Below, in pieces: positions 1 through 8,293 of a DNA stretch of 64,000 nucleotides. Source of the stretch: Calothrix sp. NIES-4105 (GTDB lineage Bacteria; Cyanobacteriota; Cyanobacteriia; Cyanobacteriales; Nostocaceae); the NCBI RefSeq assembly GCF_002368415.1, contig NZ_AP018290.1, positions 9,725,717 to 9,789,716 on the forward strand, written 5' to 3'. Both the position numbers and the translations under genes were made by a program. How positions within the stretch are numbered: position 1 is the first letter of the stretch; the number at the start of each line of letters is the position of its first letter. The notes below the pieces were generated by a model, which was given only the letters and a program-made list of their open reading frames with translations, was not told the DNA's origin and did no database searches.

Positions 1-45
1 ATCCATCGGCAGTGCTTTCCTTATAAGATTAGTTAGAAGTTAGGA

Positions 46-104
46 GGGGCGGGTTTAGTTATATCCTGGTAAATAATCGGAAATTTTGGTGAACCCGCCC
101 GTAC
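46..104. repeat. Interspersed ~60-bp repeat, GGGCGGGTTTA family, copy 1
   Basis: The element begins with GGGGCGGGTTTA and ends with GTGAACCCGCCCGTAC, so its ends are inverted repeats around a variable AT-rich centre (ATATCCTGGTAAATAA). Related copies lie at 18963, 33387, 46955 (tandem pair) and 53412. No ORF; looks like a non-autonomous intergenic repeat. Confidence 0.8.
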
Positions 105-120
105 AGTTAGCAGTGAATAG

Positions 121-240
121 TTAGGAGTTAGGAGTAGGCTGGCAAAAGCCACCTTACAAGTTAGGACAAGTTAGGGGTTTTTAATAGTTAAAAGTTTCAA
201 CTCCTAACTCATAACTCATAACTCATAACTCCTAACTCAT
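121..240. repeat. Heptamer tandem repeats (GTTAGGA / AACTCAT type)
   Basis: Degenerate GTTAGGA units at 121-180 are followed by six 7-bp units AACTCCT/AACTCAT at 199-240, just 3' of the susA stop. A small hairpin (GGCTGGC..GCCACC) sits between them. This matches the short tandemly repeated repetitive (STRR) sequences known from heterocystous cyanobacteria. Confidence 0.8.
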
Positions 241-245
241 AGTCT

Positions 246-2654
246 TTACCTTTGCATGTGCTGTTCCAGAATTTTTTCAGCTCTGGGTTTGAACACTAAA
301 TAGTATAAAGTTTCGAGGTAGCGCGCCCTGGCTTCACGGTTTTCTGGGGTGACATAATCCCAGAAACGGTAGATTTTGGAGATTAGCAGCAATTGCTTTG
401 AATGCAAGCTCCAGTTATATTTGTTACGCACTCTGTCGATTGCCCGCGTAGAAATTTCATGCCAGTATTGGGGATTCGTATCACATTCATATAGAAAATG
501 TAATACTTTTTTAGCTGTTCCTTCGTAGTCGGTTGGGTTAATTTGGAACTTATCTACGTCTTCGATAATTTCGGAGGCGCCGCCAAATTGGGTGGCAAAG
601 GTGGGGAGTCCAGAAATCATCGCTTCGAGTAAAGTTCGTCCGAAGGCTTCAAAGCGGGCAAAGTGAACAAAAATTCCTCGACAATCTGCAACCGCACGAT
701 ACGCTTCGCCTAGTTCCATATTTGAAAGGCGAATACCTACCCAGCGAATATGACTATGTAAATTGTACTGGTTAATTATTTCGCGCAGTTTTTCAATTTC
801 TGCTGCTTCTTCAGGATGGGTCGCTTGTTCTGGACTAAATTTGCTTGTAACCAATATTAAGTTACAGCGTTCTTGGAGTTCTTTGCTTTTACCAAAGCAC
901 TCTGCTAACCCGGTAAGATTTTTGGTTGAGTTAATTGGAGCAACCGCTAAAAGAGGAGTTTTTTTGGGGTTTTCCAAACTACCTAGTATGCTAGGGTCAG
1001 AGCGCAAAAACATTAGTTCATGAATTGTACTGCGCGCTTCTCTGTCCCGGTCTTCGCTTTGGTTGTAAGGAAAGAAGATGTTTTCGTTTACTCCAGGTGG
1101 CACCATATTAAATTTGGGATTGAATAAATCTATCCCATCTACAACGTGGTAAAGCTGGGGCATTGTAAAACATTTGTACGATTCGTATTGCCCCATGCTG
1201 TCGGGAGTACCAACAATTTCTTGGTATGACGAACTAATAATAAAGTCCGCCGCATTCATGCTAATTAAGTCAGCAGTAAACTGAGCGCTGAAATGATATC
1301 TATCCTCTAAATCTTGCCAGTACAGGTTACTAAACAGGTATTTGGGTTTTTCTAGCGAGTGGGCAATATTGCAATGTGCTGCTTTTAGGCGCCGTGATAG
1401 TAGAAACGCGACTAAATTACCGTCGCTGTAGTTACCGATAATTAAATTGGGGTTGCCTTTAAATTCTGCGACTAACTGACGTTCAGCTTCGAGAGCAAAC
1501 GATTCTAAGTAAGGCCAAATTTCAAACTTGGAAATCCAGTTTTGTGTGACGTTTGGATTGAAATCAGCGAATGGAACCCGTAATATCCATCCATTTTCCG
1601 TTCCTTGCAGTTTTTCCAATCTGAGATTACAAGCAGTTCCTTCGCAATTGGGGATCAACCGAGTTAATATTATTACTTTTGGCTGAATTCCAAGTACGTC
1701 GAGTCCAGCTAGTTTAACATCTTCACGTAACTTCGCTTCTAAACTGCGCGCTTGTTCCAAAACATACATAACTTGACCAGCAGTTTCTGGGCGCCCAACT
1801 ACACCTTCTTGACCAACCCATCCGTGAATTGATACCAAGACTACACGAAATATTGCCGGAACGCGCGTAACAAACGCTTCTAAAATTGCTGGTTCTGGGT
1901 CACTAACTAAACGGTTAAATAGTTCAAAGGTTTCTCGAACGCGACTTGCTGTATTTCCCCAACCGGGTTCAAAACCAAGCGACTGTAAATCAAAGCGAAA
2001 CTTCTCAAAAGGTTCTACCGGAGAAAGCTCACTTACAAATTGCAATGCTTTTTTTACAGCCTCAGCAAGTTCATCTCCTGAGTGGATGCGGTCGCTAATC
2101 ATAAGTGGTGTACCACCATGCTGCAACTTATGCAAAGCTTGAAATAGTTCTTCTAACCAACGTTTGGGTTCATTTTCCAATTGGTTACACAAGTAACGAT
2201 TTAAAAAAGTTAGCCCCTGACCAATATTTCGGGGATCATCTATTGTTGGAGAACCTTCATAGAAAGGTTTGAGGTCTATTTCCAAAATTTGAGGTTGGTA
2301 ACGGTTGACCAAACGGTCGCGTACATCCAACAACGCTTTTGGAGTCAATTTTTCAAAGTGCGTCATATCCGCACCCAGGCGCCAAACTTCCTGGTTAGCT
2401 ATCCAAGGACGCAACATAAACCAGGTGCTTTCCTCTTCCAAAATTATCTCATGCGTCAGGCTAATTAACGTACCCAAAGATGATGAATGGAAGAAATAAG
2501 CAGGTTTATGAGAGCGTTGGCAATAGTCGGCAAACACTTGTAAAATCTCATTTCGGAGCAGATACTGTTTGCCAGAAGCACTCAGCGCCGATACAAACTG
2601 ACGTAAAGCAGTTTTCTCATCGCTGTTTAAGACATTATGAACCAGGTCATGCAT
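246..2654 (-). CDS. susA: Sucrose synthase
   Basis: Reversible cytosolic enzyme: sucrose + NDP to fructose + NDP-glucose. In filamentous cyanobacteria it links sucrose to glycogen and polysaccharide synthesis. The 802-residue length matches cyanobacterial SusA. Residues about 270-480 form the sucrose-synthase domain (HGWVGQ, NLIIGNYSDGNLVA, HSLEKPKYL). Residues about 550-740 are a GT-B glycosyltransferase family 4 domain with the E-x7-E signature in FEAFGRTLLEAM. The ATG at 2654 opens the conserved MHDLV N-terminus. It is monocistronic; a 1-kb gene-free region lies upstream and heptamer repeats lie directly downstream. Nothing suggests loss of function. Sucrose-phosphate synthase is a less likely alternative given the N-terminal domain and length. 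Confidence 0.96.
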   Translation of the reverse strand: MHDLVHNVLNSDEKTALRQFVSALSASGKQYLLRNEILQVFADYCQRSHKPAYFFHSSSLGTLISLTHEIILEEESTWFMLRPWIANQEVWRLGADMTHFEKLTPKALLDVRDRLVNRYQPQILEIDLKPFYEGSPTIDDPRNIGQGLTFLNRYLCNQLENEPKRWLEELFQALHKLQHGGTPLMISDRIHSGDELAEAVKKALQFVSELSPVEPFEKFRFDLQSLGFEPGWGNTASRVRETFELFNRLVSDPEPAILEAFVTRVPAIFRVVLVSIHGWVGQEGVVGRPETAGQVMYVLEQARSLEAKLREDVKLAGLDVLGIQPKVIILTRLIPNCEGTACNLRLEKLQGTENGWILRVPFADFNPNVTQNWISKFEIWPYLESFALEAERQLVAEFKGNPNLIIGNYSDGNLVAFLLSRRLKAAHCNIAHSLEKPKYLFSNLYWQDLEDRYHFSAQFTADLISMNAADFIISSSYQEIVGTPDSMGQYESYKCFTMPQLYHVVDGIDLFNPKFNMVPPGVNENIFFPYNQSEDRDREARSTIHELMFLRSDPSILGSLENPKKTPLLAVAPINSTKNLTGLAECFGKSKELQERCNLILVTSKFSPEQATHPEEAAEIEKLREIINQYNLHSHIRWVGIRLSNMELGEAYRAVADCRGIFVHFARFEAFGRTLLEAMISGLPTFATQFGGASEIIEDVDKFQINPTDYEGTAKKVLHFLYECDTNPQYWHEISTRAIDRVRNKYNWSLHSKQLLLISKIYRFWDYVTPENREARARYLETLYYLVFKPRAEKILEQHMQR

Positions 2655-2930
2655 AGTAATATCCTGAACTCTAGTTCGACAATTTATAGCTTACAAATAG
2701 TCTATAACTACTATTTAAATACTATGTTGTAGCTCAAATAGCCGAGCATTGGAAAAGAATGTTAAAAAACAAGTAGCAACGAATCTAAATTCGTTTTATA
2801 TAAACACTTTTTTTACATTCATACTACTTACGTTAGCGTAAATTTTATTAAAGGATTGATTTTTAACACGATTTTACCGAAGTTTCAATCCAATAAGTAC
2901 ACAAAATTGACCATGCACCCTATATATATG

Positions 2931-2961
2931 GTAGGTTGGGTGGAGGAACGAAACCCAACAT
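2931..2961. repeat. GTAGGTTGGG-type repeat
   Basis: GTAGGTTGGGTGGAGGAACG then AAACCCAACATAC. The ends are imperfect inverted repeats (GTTGGGT/ACCCAAC). Longer relatives lie at 6978-7100, 13767-13800 and 16344-16424. Confidence 0.7.
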
Positions 2962-3235
2962 ACAATCAATTTTTGCACAAGCGCATTCAGCGCCAGTTCA
3001 TACAGTAGTTTTTTTATACATTGCCTATCATAGTAAGCACTGTTTAATATAGTCTAAACTTACCCGATTCAACAACCTCAACTTTGAAGAAATTTTAAGG
3101 CTATAAGGTATTTGGTTTCTGAAACTTTTGAAATAAACAAAAAACTTATTTAAGATAAATATACTACTTTTGATAGAGGTATAAGATAATGAATCTAAAT
3201 AAAGCAGTCTCAAATCATTCCTAAAATTCGTGTGC

Positions 3236-3265
3236 TGTAGAGACGTGATTAATCACGTCTCTACA
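3236..3265. repeat. 30-bp perfect palindrome, TGTAGAGACG family
   Basis: Left arm TGTAGAGACGTGATT followed by its exact reverse complement. The family recurs at 30456, 36752, 49377 and, as a variant, at 21561. It could fold as a strong hairpin, but no gene ends close by here, so a terminator role is not supported at this copy. Confidence 0.8.
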
Positions 3266-3691
3266 TTATTTACAGAATTTTTCACAAATCATATCGGACT
3301 ATATTAACATAATTATTACTTTTGGTAGAGGTAAAAAATAAAAATTAAAGCTAATGAATGTGTTTAAATCATAGAAAAGTCCGTAGCGGGATCACAATCT
3401 AAGCAAAATAAAACTTTTATTACTAAGTTGTTTTCTAACCAAAATTAAAGTTAATCTCTAAAATATCATAGCCTTCACGCAGCGAGGTCTTACACAATTA
3501 TTTCAGTACATAAATAGTAATTATTTTAACTATATACTTACTTGATTTTTCCCAACCTCATCAAAAAATCAAATGGCATGTAAAGTTTTGTTAAGGAATG
3601 CAACAATGCGCGTAAAAAAAAACTCTGTAAACAGAGAAATAAAGAAAAGTATTCGTTATCACCTTATAATAGGCGAATCAGGGTGTTGATT

Positions 3692-3913
3692 ATGGTATTA
3701 ATTCGTGATGTAGTCGAACAAGTTCTAAATACTGGCTATTTAACACTTGCCCAAGAAAATCTATTACGTGTTCTATTGAGAGATAAGTATGAGATAGAAG
3801 ACCTGAATGCTTTTATGAGCTTGCAGGAAGCAGCAATGGACGGTCTAATTAAACAAGAGTCGCGCGAACTATGTGTGTTTGAGGAGAGAATTCATGCTTG
3901 TGTCAGTTGTTAA
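3692..3913 (+). CDS. Small conserved hypothetical protein
   Basis: A 73-residue acidic, helix-rich protein (MVLIRDVVEQVLNTGYLTLA.., then DLNAFMSLQEAAMDG). It resembles a family of ~70-residue cyanobacterial proteins of unknown function, recalled rather than searched. The frame is open from GTG 3683, but ATG 3692 is preferred because the family pattern starts at MxLIRDVVEQ. No membrane segment or signal peptide. It converges with the GST gene, ten bases apart. Function unknown. Confidence 0.7.
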   Translation: MVLIRDVVEQVLNTGYLTLAQENLLRVLLRDKYEIEDLNAFMSLQEAAMDGLIKQESRELCVFEERIHACVSC

Positions 3914-3922
3914 AACGCTCAT

Positions 3923-4576
3923 TTAACCGATCTCAGATGCAGAAATAGTTTCTTGCTCATTTTCTGCTGCTTCTAACCACTGTTGCATAGCAGGAAGTTC
4001 TAAGATAGCCCCTGAATAATCTTGGCAAACAGAATCTAACTGCACCCCATAGGTCTTGAACCTTAGTATAACTGGTGCGTACATTGCATCGGCAATCGTA
4101 AATTTACCGAATAACATATTTCCTTCTTGAAAAAATTGTCGTCGAAGCTGGCGCCAAATATTTGTGATACGTTCAATATCTTTTTGTACCTCCTGGGTCA
4201 TACCTTTGCCTGGTTTTGACGCGCGGCAATTCATAGGCATATTTTGCCGCAAATGTTGAAAACCAGAATGCATCTCGGCACTAATTGAACGTGCGAGTGC
4301 GCGTGCGGTTTTATCTTGAGGATAAAGATTGAGATTTGGAAAAGTTTCAGCAAGATACTCACAAATTGCTAGTGAGTCCCATATAGTTAGTGTATTGTGG
4401 ATTAAAACAGGTACTTTACCAGAGTCCGAGTATTGACTAATTTGAGATTGTGTTTCTGTTTGATAGAGTGGAATACGAATTTCATTAAACTCTATACCAA
4501 ATTGTTTCATTAGTAACCACGGACGTAGCGACCATGAAGAATAGTTTTTGTTGCCTATTATTAATGTAAATGACAT
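3923..4576 (-). CDS. Glutathione S-transferase family protein
   Basis: 217 residues, the usual cytosolic GST length. The N-terminal thioredoxin-fold domain (1-80) carries NYSSWSLRPWLLM, with the likely glutathione-activating serine, and GKVPVLIHN, containing the cis-proline (VPVL). WDSLAICEYLAE fits the gamma-glutamyl binding E/S region. The rest is a helical C-terminal domain. It probably conjugates glutathione to electrophiles or handles oxidative damage; the substrate cannot be predicted. The neighbouring small gene (4631-4933) lies just upstream on the same strand. Confidence 0.9.
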   Translation of the reverse strand: MSFTLIIGNKNYSSWSLRPWLLMKQFGIEFNEIRIPLYQTETQSQISQYSDSGKVPVLIHNTLTIWDSLAICEYLAETFPNLNLYPQDKTARALARSISAEMHSGFQHLRQNMPMNCRASKPGKGMTQEVQKDIERITNIWRQLRRQFFQEGNMLFGKFTIADAMYAPVILRFKTYGVQLDSVCQDYSGAILELPAMQQWLEAAENEQETISASEIG

Positions 4577-4630
4577 GACATTATTATTGTTAGGTGTGCA
4601 TTATCTTCGTGTATTTCGCATTCTTGGTAC

Positions 4631-4933
4631 CTAAAGTTTATTTTGATAAAGCTGTTCAATCCAAATACGTACATCATCTTCGGAACCGGAAAAAAATGAT
4701 TGCCTGCTGCGAGGGTGATAAGCGTGCCAATATTGATTACCGTAACGGTCAGTCCTTTGATGGACTTGAACTTCATCTGGATTAATTGAAATAAAGCTAA
4801 TAATATTCTGCAAAATCTGATGTAAAAAACTAAAGAAATGCAGATTGTTTTTAACTCCAGCTTGTTTATTCAATTTTAATGTATTATGCTTTCCTGTTGT
4901 CTCAGGTTCTAAGCATTTTGTATGATTGCTCAT
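4631..4933 (-). CDS. Small conserved cyanobacterial protein
   Basis: A 100-residue protein whose C-terminal 50 residues (VHQRTDRYGNQYWHAYHPRS, then FFSGSEDDVRIWIEQLY) look strongly conserved and globular, while the first 45 are polar and low in complexity. No signal peptide or membrane span. A shorter overlapping minus frame (4561-4776) is a shadow. It lies upstream of the GST gene and points away from the LysR gene. Function unknown. Confidence 0.7.
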   Translation of the reverse strand: MSNHTKCLEPETTGKHNTLKLNKQAGVKNNLHFFSFLHQILQNIISFISINPDEVQVHQRTDRYGNQYWHAYHPRSRQSFFSGSEDDVRIWIEQLYQNKL

Positions 4934-5088
4934 AAAAAATCCAAACGCTTTCTTCTATCTGCACAATATCGGTATATTAAACAGAAATCAAAAAATAAGC
5001 TGTATAGTTTTTATAAATGGTATTTATACATATATATATAGAATTGCTATAGTGAACAAAAAGATTCCTGACAACTAAAAATATACAT

Positions 5089-5979
5089 ATGAAAATTTTC
5101 CAGCTTCGAGCAGTTGTTGCGGTAGCTGATTGTGGTAATTTTAGTGAAGCCGCTTTAAATTTAGAGCTTTCGCAACCTGCGATTAGCCACGCAATTTCAA
5201 CATTGGAAGAAGAATTAGGTGTCCCGTTATTCGCGCGCGGTAGACGTGGAGCAGTACTTACGCCTGCAGGTGAACGTATTTTATACCATGCACGTCAAGC
5301 CCTAGAACATTTACAAATGATGGAACGCGAGGCAAATTTACATAAGGGTTTGCATGGTGGACATGTAAGAATTGCTTCGTTTCGCAGCGTCGCAACCCAT
5401 TTGCTTCCCAAAGCAATTTCTCAGTTTCATTCATCATTCCCTGATGTTGCCGTGACTATTATTGAGTGTCATGCTTTTTTAGATGTTGAAGATGCATTAC
5501 GTGAAGCGCGCGCTGACATTGGAATAACGTGTTTACCTACAAGTGATGAATTTGAAGTTTGGGAAATAATGCGTGACGAGTATATTGCATTGCTCCCACC
5601 TGATGTCAAAGTAAATACACAACTGACTTGGGACTTACTTAACAATTATTTTCCTGTAATGATCCCCTGCACTCCCTGCGGGCAAATTCTCCACAATCAT
5701 CTTAAAGTAGTGGCGCCTTCATTAAAGACAACTACTGACATTCAGGAAGACTCAACAATTGTTAGCATGGTTAGGCAAGGACTACGCGCGGCAATTTTAC
5801 CACGTTTAGCAGCAGTGCCAATTCCGAATATGGTACAAGCGTACAGTTTGCCAGTACCTCTTAATCGCGTTATTGGTATTGCGATTCAAACGAATGCGCT
5901 TCATGTTCCCGCAGTCTTTAAATTTTTAGAAATGCTCAAAAAATTTGACTTCTTAAGCTTGGCACAAAGTACTTATTAA
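5089..5979 (+). CDS. LysR family transcriptional regulator
   Basis: 296 residues, typical LTTR length. The N-terminal winged helix-turn-helix (1-60) has the family pattern MKIFQLRAVVAVADCGNFSE, QPAISHAISTLEEELGVPLF and RRGAVLTPAGERIL. Residues 90-290 form the periplasmic-binding-like effector domain. The effector is unknown. The stop codon overlaps the start of the next gene (TAATG, 1-nt overlap), so the acetyltransferase is probably translationally coupled. The 155-bp gap to the divergent gene at 4933 probably holds its autoregulated promoter. Confidence 0.93.
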   Translation: MKIFQLRAVVAVADCGNFSEAALNLELSQPAISHAISTLEEELGVPLFARGRRGAVLTPAGERILYHARQALEHLQMMEREANLHKGLHGGHVRIASFRSVATHLLPKAISQFHSSFPDVAVTIIECHAFLDVEDALREARADIGITCLPTSDEFEVWEIMRDEYIALLPPDVKVNTQLTWDLLNNYFPVMIPCTPCGQILHNHLKVVAPSLKTTTDIQEDSTIVSMVRQGLRAAILPRLAAVPIPNMVQAYSLPVPLNRVIGIAIQTNALHVPAVFKFLEMLKKFDFLSLAQSTY

Positions 5980-6425
5980 TGGCTTTTATGAATTATCAAG
6001 TTGTATCAAAATTGAACGAACGTCAAATATCTAATTTACTTGATTTGTACAAAAACGAATTTTGGTGCAAAGAACGCACTCGTGAAGATACAATAAAAAT
6101 GCTGGCAGCATCAGATATTATTGTGGGGTTAGTCGATGAAAATGATGGATTGATAGGATTTGCGCGCGTTTTAACAGACTTTGTTTATCGAGCAGTTATT
6201 TTTGACGTTATCATAAAGCCAACTCATCGCAACATCGGACTGAGCAAGCAATTAATGAATACAGTAATCAAGCATCCACAGTTAAAAAATGTCGAACACT
6301 TTGCACTATGGTGTTTACCAGAAATGACTTCTTACTATGAAAAATGGGATTTTACTTCTAATATTAATGTTACACTAATGTTTTGCAAAAATGTATCAAA
6401 TAATAAATATTATTATGCCGATTAA
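5979..6425 (+). CDS. GNAT family N-acetyltransferase
   Basis: 148 residues with the GNAT fold: LIGFARVLTDFVYRAVIFDV forms beta strands 3-4, and IKPTHRNIGLSKQLMNTVIK is motif A. The R/Q-x-x-G-x-G/A acetyl-CoA loop is degenerate here (HRNIGLS). The ATG shares one base with the LysR stop codon, indicating an operon. A later in-frame ATG (MNYQVV) could also be the start. The acceptor substrate is unknown. Confidence 0.85.
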   Translation: MAFMNYQVVSKLNERQISNLLDLYKNEFWCKERTREDTIKMLAASDIIVGLVDENDGLIGFARVLTDFVYRAVIFDVIIKPTHRNIGLSKQLMNTVIKHPQLKNVEHFALWCLPEMTSYYEKWDFTSNINVTLMFCKNVSNNKYYYAD

Positions 6426-6530
6426 AACTTCACCTACTGAGGATTAGCATCATTTTACATTAAGAGGTCTTAGGTTACAAATTCTGACTTAATTATATTG
6501 TATAACTCATGCTTAAATATAGAGTCATTT

Positions 6531-7019
6531 ATGTCGAAACATAATCTTGAGGCAATATATAATTATTTACAAATATCTGATGCAATCGCCACTTCTGGAC
6601 AGCCTACGGTAGAAGAATTTGATGCGATTAAACAAGCTGGATATCAAGTTGTGGTTAATTTAGCATTACCTGATTCACCAAATGCTGTATCTAACGAAAA
6701 AGAAATTATTGAAGCGCGCGGCATGAAGTATATACATATTCCAGTTATTTGGGATAATCCTACATTAGAGAATGTGCATTCTTTTTTTGAGGCTATGAAG
6801 GCAAATCAAGATAAAAAAGTTTTTGTTCACTGTGCCGCTAATAAAAGAGTATCTGCTTTTGTTTACCTTTATCGGCGAGTTTGCCTAGGCGCCAGTGATG
6901 AGGTTGCTAAACCAGATTTAAATAAACTTTGGGAACCATCGTCCATTTGGCAAAAGCTAATAAATCAGGTTTTATCCGTAGGTTGGGTGGACGAACGGAA
7001 CCCTACGTCAAATATATAG
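6531..7019 (+). CDS. Tyrosine/dual-specificity phosphatase-like protein, atypical active site
   Basis: The start is taken at ATG 6531 (MSKHNLEAIYNYLQISDAIA) rather than the upstream in-frame TTG 6498, giving 162 residues. The fold is that of the small cysteine phosphatases related to the beta-lactamase-hydrolase phosphatase group: SGQPTVEEFDAIKQAGYQVV, then a P-loop FVHCAANKRVSAF. The catalytic Cys is present, but the canonical C-x5-R is C-x4-R here. The final residues VGWVDERNPTSNI are encoded by the GTAGGTTGGG repeat that begins at 6978. Substrate unknown. Confidence 0.8.
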   Translation: MSKHNLEAIYNYLQISDAIATSGQPTVEEFDAIKQAGYQVVVNLALPDSPNAVSNEKEIIEARGMKYIHIPVIWDNPTLENVHSFFEAMKANQDKKVFVHCAANKRVSAFVYLYRRVCLGASDEVAKPDLNKLWEPSSIWQKLINQVLSVGWVDERNPTSNI

Positions 7020-7100
7020 AGCGTAAAGAAACGTGACCCAACATTAAATATATAGGATTTGTTGGGTAACGAAGCGCCGTTGTACCCAACCTACGCTCTA
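6978..7100. repeat. Foldback GTAGGTTGGG repeat overlapping a gene 3' end
   Basis: Begins GTAGGTTGGGTGGACGAACG and ends with the complementary TACCCAACCTACGCTCT. The inner halves repeat AAATATATAG and CGTAAAGAAA-like words. It provides the last codons and stop of the phosphatase-like gene. Confidence 0.8.
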
Positions 7101-7258
7101 AATGTAAAGAAATATGTAATAAGTAAATACCTTTGAATTGGGAGGCTAATATTTTTTCCTGTTCTCCCTTTATTCTAAGGGGTGTAAGGGATAGGTTTGA
7201 TACCCCCAACCCCCCGAAGCGGGGGATCAAAATTATTACTGATAATATTTTATTAACT

Positions 7259-8161
7259 ATGGCTTCACTAACAATTGAGAGTATATACACAGACGGCGCC
7301 TGTACAGGGAATCCTGGGCCAGGTGGTTGGGGTGTCGTGGTTTATTTTGATGACGGTTCGGTTCATGAACTTGGAGACGGTTGCCGTCAAACAACTAATA
7401 ATAGGATGGAAATGCAAGCTGCCATTGCAGCACTACAATATTTTGAAGCATCAGGACAAAGTTACCCGATAACGCTTTACACCGATAGTGAGTATTTAAT
7501 TAATTGCGTCACAAAGTGGGTAAAAAGCTGGAAAAAGAAGGGTTGGAAGAAAGCTGACGGCAAACCAGTCCAAAACCAAGATTTACTCGAAATTCTTGAT
7601 GGACTTAACAGTCGTAAGGTTAGATGGGAACATGTTCGAGGTCATGCTGGTAATGTAGGTAACGAAAGGTGTGACACCATCGCGCGGGCTTATGCGGCTG
7701 GAAAAGTACCAGCATTAAAGCAAAGCCAAGATATGGAAATTATCCCTTTCGGAGTAAAAACGGAAATTTGTGTAACAAATACATCTGAAATAAAGGCAAA
7801 CTCGACCATAATTAACGAAATAACTAATGATGTCGATATTGCCACCGATAACACCATGATAGATGCTTCTATCCCCTCTGCGAGCAACCATACAAGCGAA
7901 GAGATACCGCGCGAAATGCGGGTAACGCAACTCCGCAACCTTGTTGATACACTCCGTATCGCTTCGGAAATTGCTGAGAAGGGTTATTTAATAACCAGTT
8001 CTGAACTAGCTGATTTAATGGATGTCCATGCCAGCGCGGTCACGAGTCGCGGTGACCAATGGCGCTGGCGAAATTGGGTTGTCTCGCGTGTTCGCAGAGA
8101 AGGTAATCAAATTCTTTGGGAACTCGAACGTGGAGATATTGCAGAAGAAAGTGCTGAGTAG
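7259..8161 (+). CDS. rnhA: Ribonuclease HI with C-terminal extension
   Basis: Cleaves RNA in RNA/DNA hybrids during replication and repair. Residues 1-148 are a complete RNase HI domain with the acidic residues in YTDGACTGNPGPGGWG, NRMEMQAAIAAL and LYTDSEYL, and the RGHAGNVGNERCD loop. The remaining 150 residues comprise a variable linker then a helix-turn-helix-like domain (SSELADLMDVHASAVTS, WRWRNWVVSRVRREGN). Standard bacterial RNase HI has only ~155 residues. ATG 7259 starts the conserved strand; the longer open frame upstream lies in a repeat. The last codons, AGT GCT GAG TAG, read as heptamer repeat. Confidence 0.93.
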   Translation: MASLTIESIYTDGACTGNPGPGGWGVVVYFDDGSVHELGDGCRQTTNNRMEMQAAIAALQYFEASGQSYPITLYTDSEYLINCVTKWVKSWKKKGWKKADGKPVQNQDLLEILDGLNSRKVRWEHVRGHAGNVGNERCDTIARAYAAGKVPALKQSQDMEIIPFGVKTEICVTNTSEIKANSTIINEITNDVDIATDNTMIDASIPSASNHTSEEIPREMRVTQLRNLVDTLRIASEIAEKGYLITSSELADLMDVHASAVTSRGDQWRWRNWVVSRVRREGNQILWELERGDIAEESAE

Positions 8162-8293
8162 TGAGTGGTGAGTAATGAGTGGTGAGTAATGAGTGCGCTC
8201 GTGCGCTCGTGCTGAGTTATGAGTTGAACTCCTAACTCCTAACTCCTAACTCCTAACTCCTAACTCCTAACTCCTAACTCCTAACTCCTAACT
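8156..8293. repeat. Heptamer tandem repeats between convergent rnhA and cruG
   Basis: Units GTGGTGA/GTAATGA (8160-8200), a short GTGCGCTC doublet, then about nine AACTCCT units (8227-8293). The block supplies the terminal codons of both flanking genes: TAG of rnhA and, on the minus strand, the TAG of cruG within GTTAGGA. Confidence 0.85.

Larger units (their letters stand above)
2655..3691. other. Intergenic region upstream of susA
   Basis: About 1 kb, AT-rich, with no convincing gene; a 61-codon minus-strand frame at 3028-3213 lacks protein-like features. It contains a GTAGGTTGGG repeat (2931-2961) and a 30-bp perfect palindrome (3236-3265). It must hold the susA promoter, but I cannot assign a precise -10 or NtcA site. 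Confidence 0.6.

Noticed and set aside
46-104. Insertion sequence or transposon end
   Set aside because: The 60-bp repeats have inverted ends but no transposase, and no larger paired copy is seen, so only a non-autonomous repeat is claimed.
3028-3213. 61-codon minus-strand open frame in the susA upstream gap
   Set aside because: AT-rich, Phe/Leu/Ser-rich composition with no ribosome-binding site or family resemblance; it reads as chance.
8220-8293. Possible CRISPR array
   Set aside because: The 7-bp units are contiguous with no spacers; the same holds for the other heptamer blocks.
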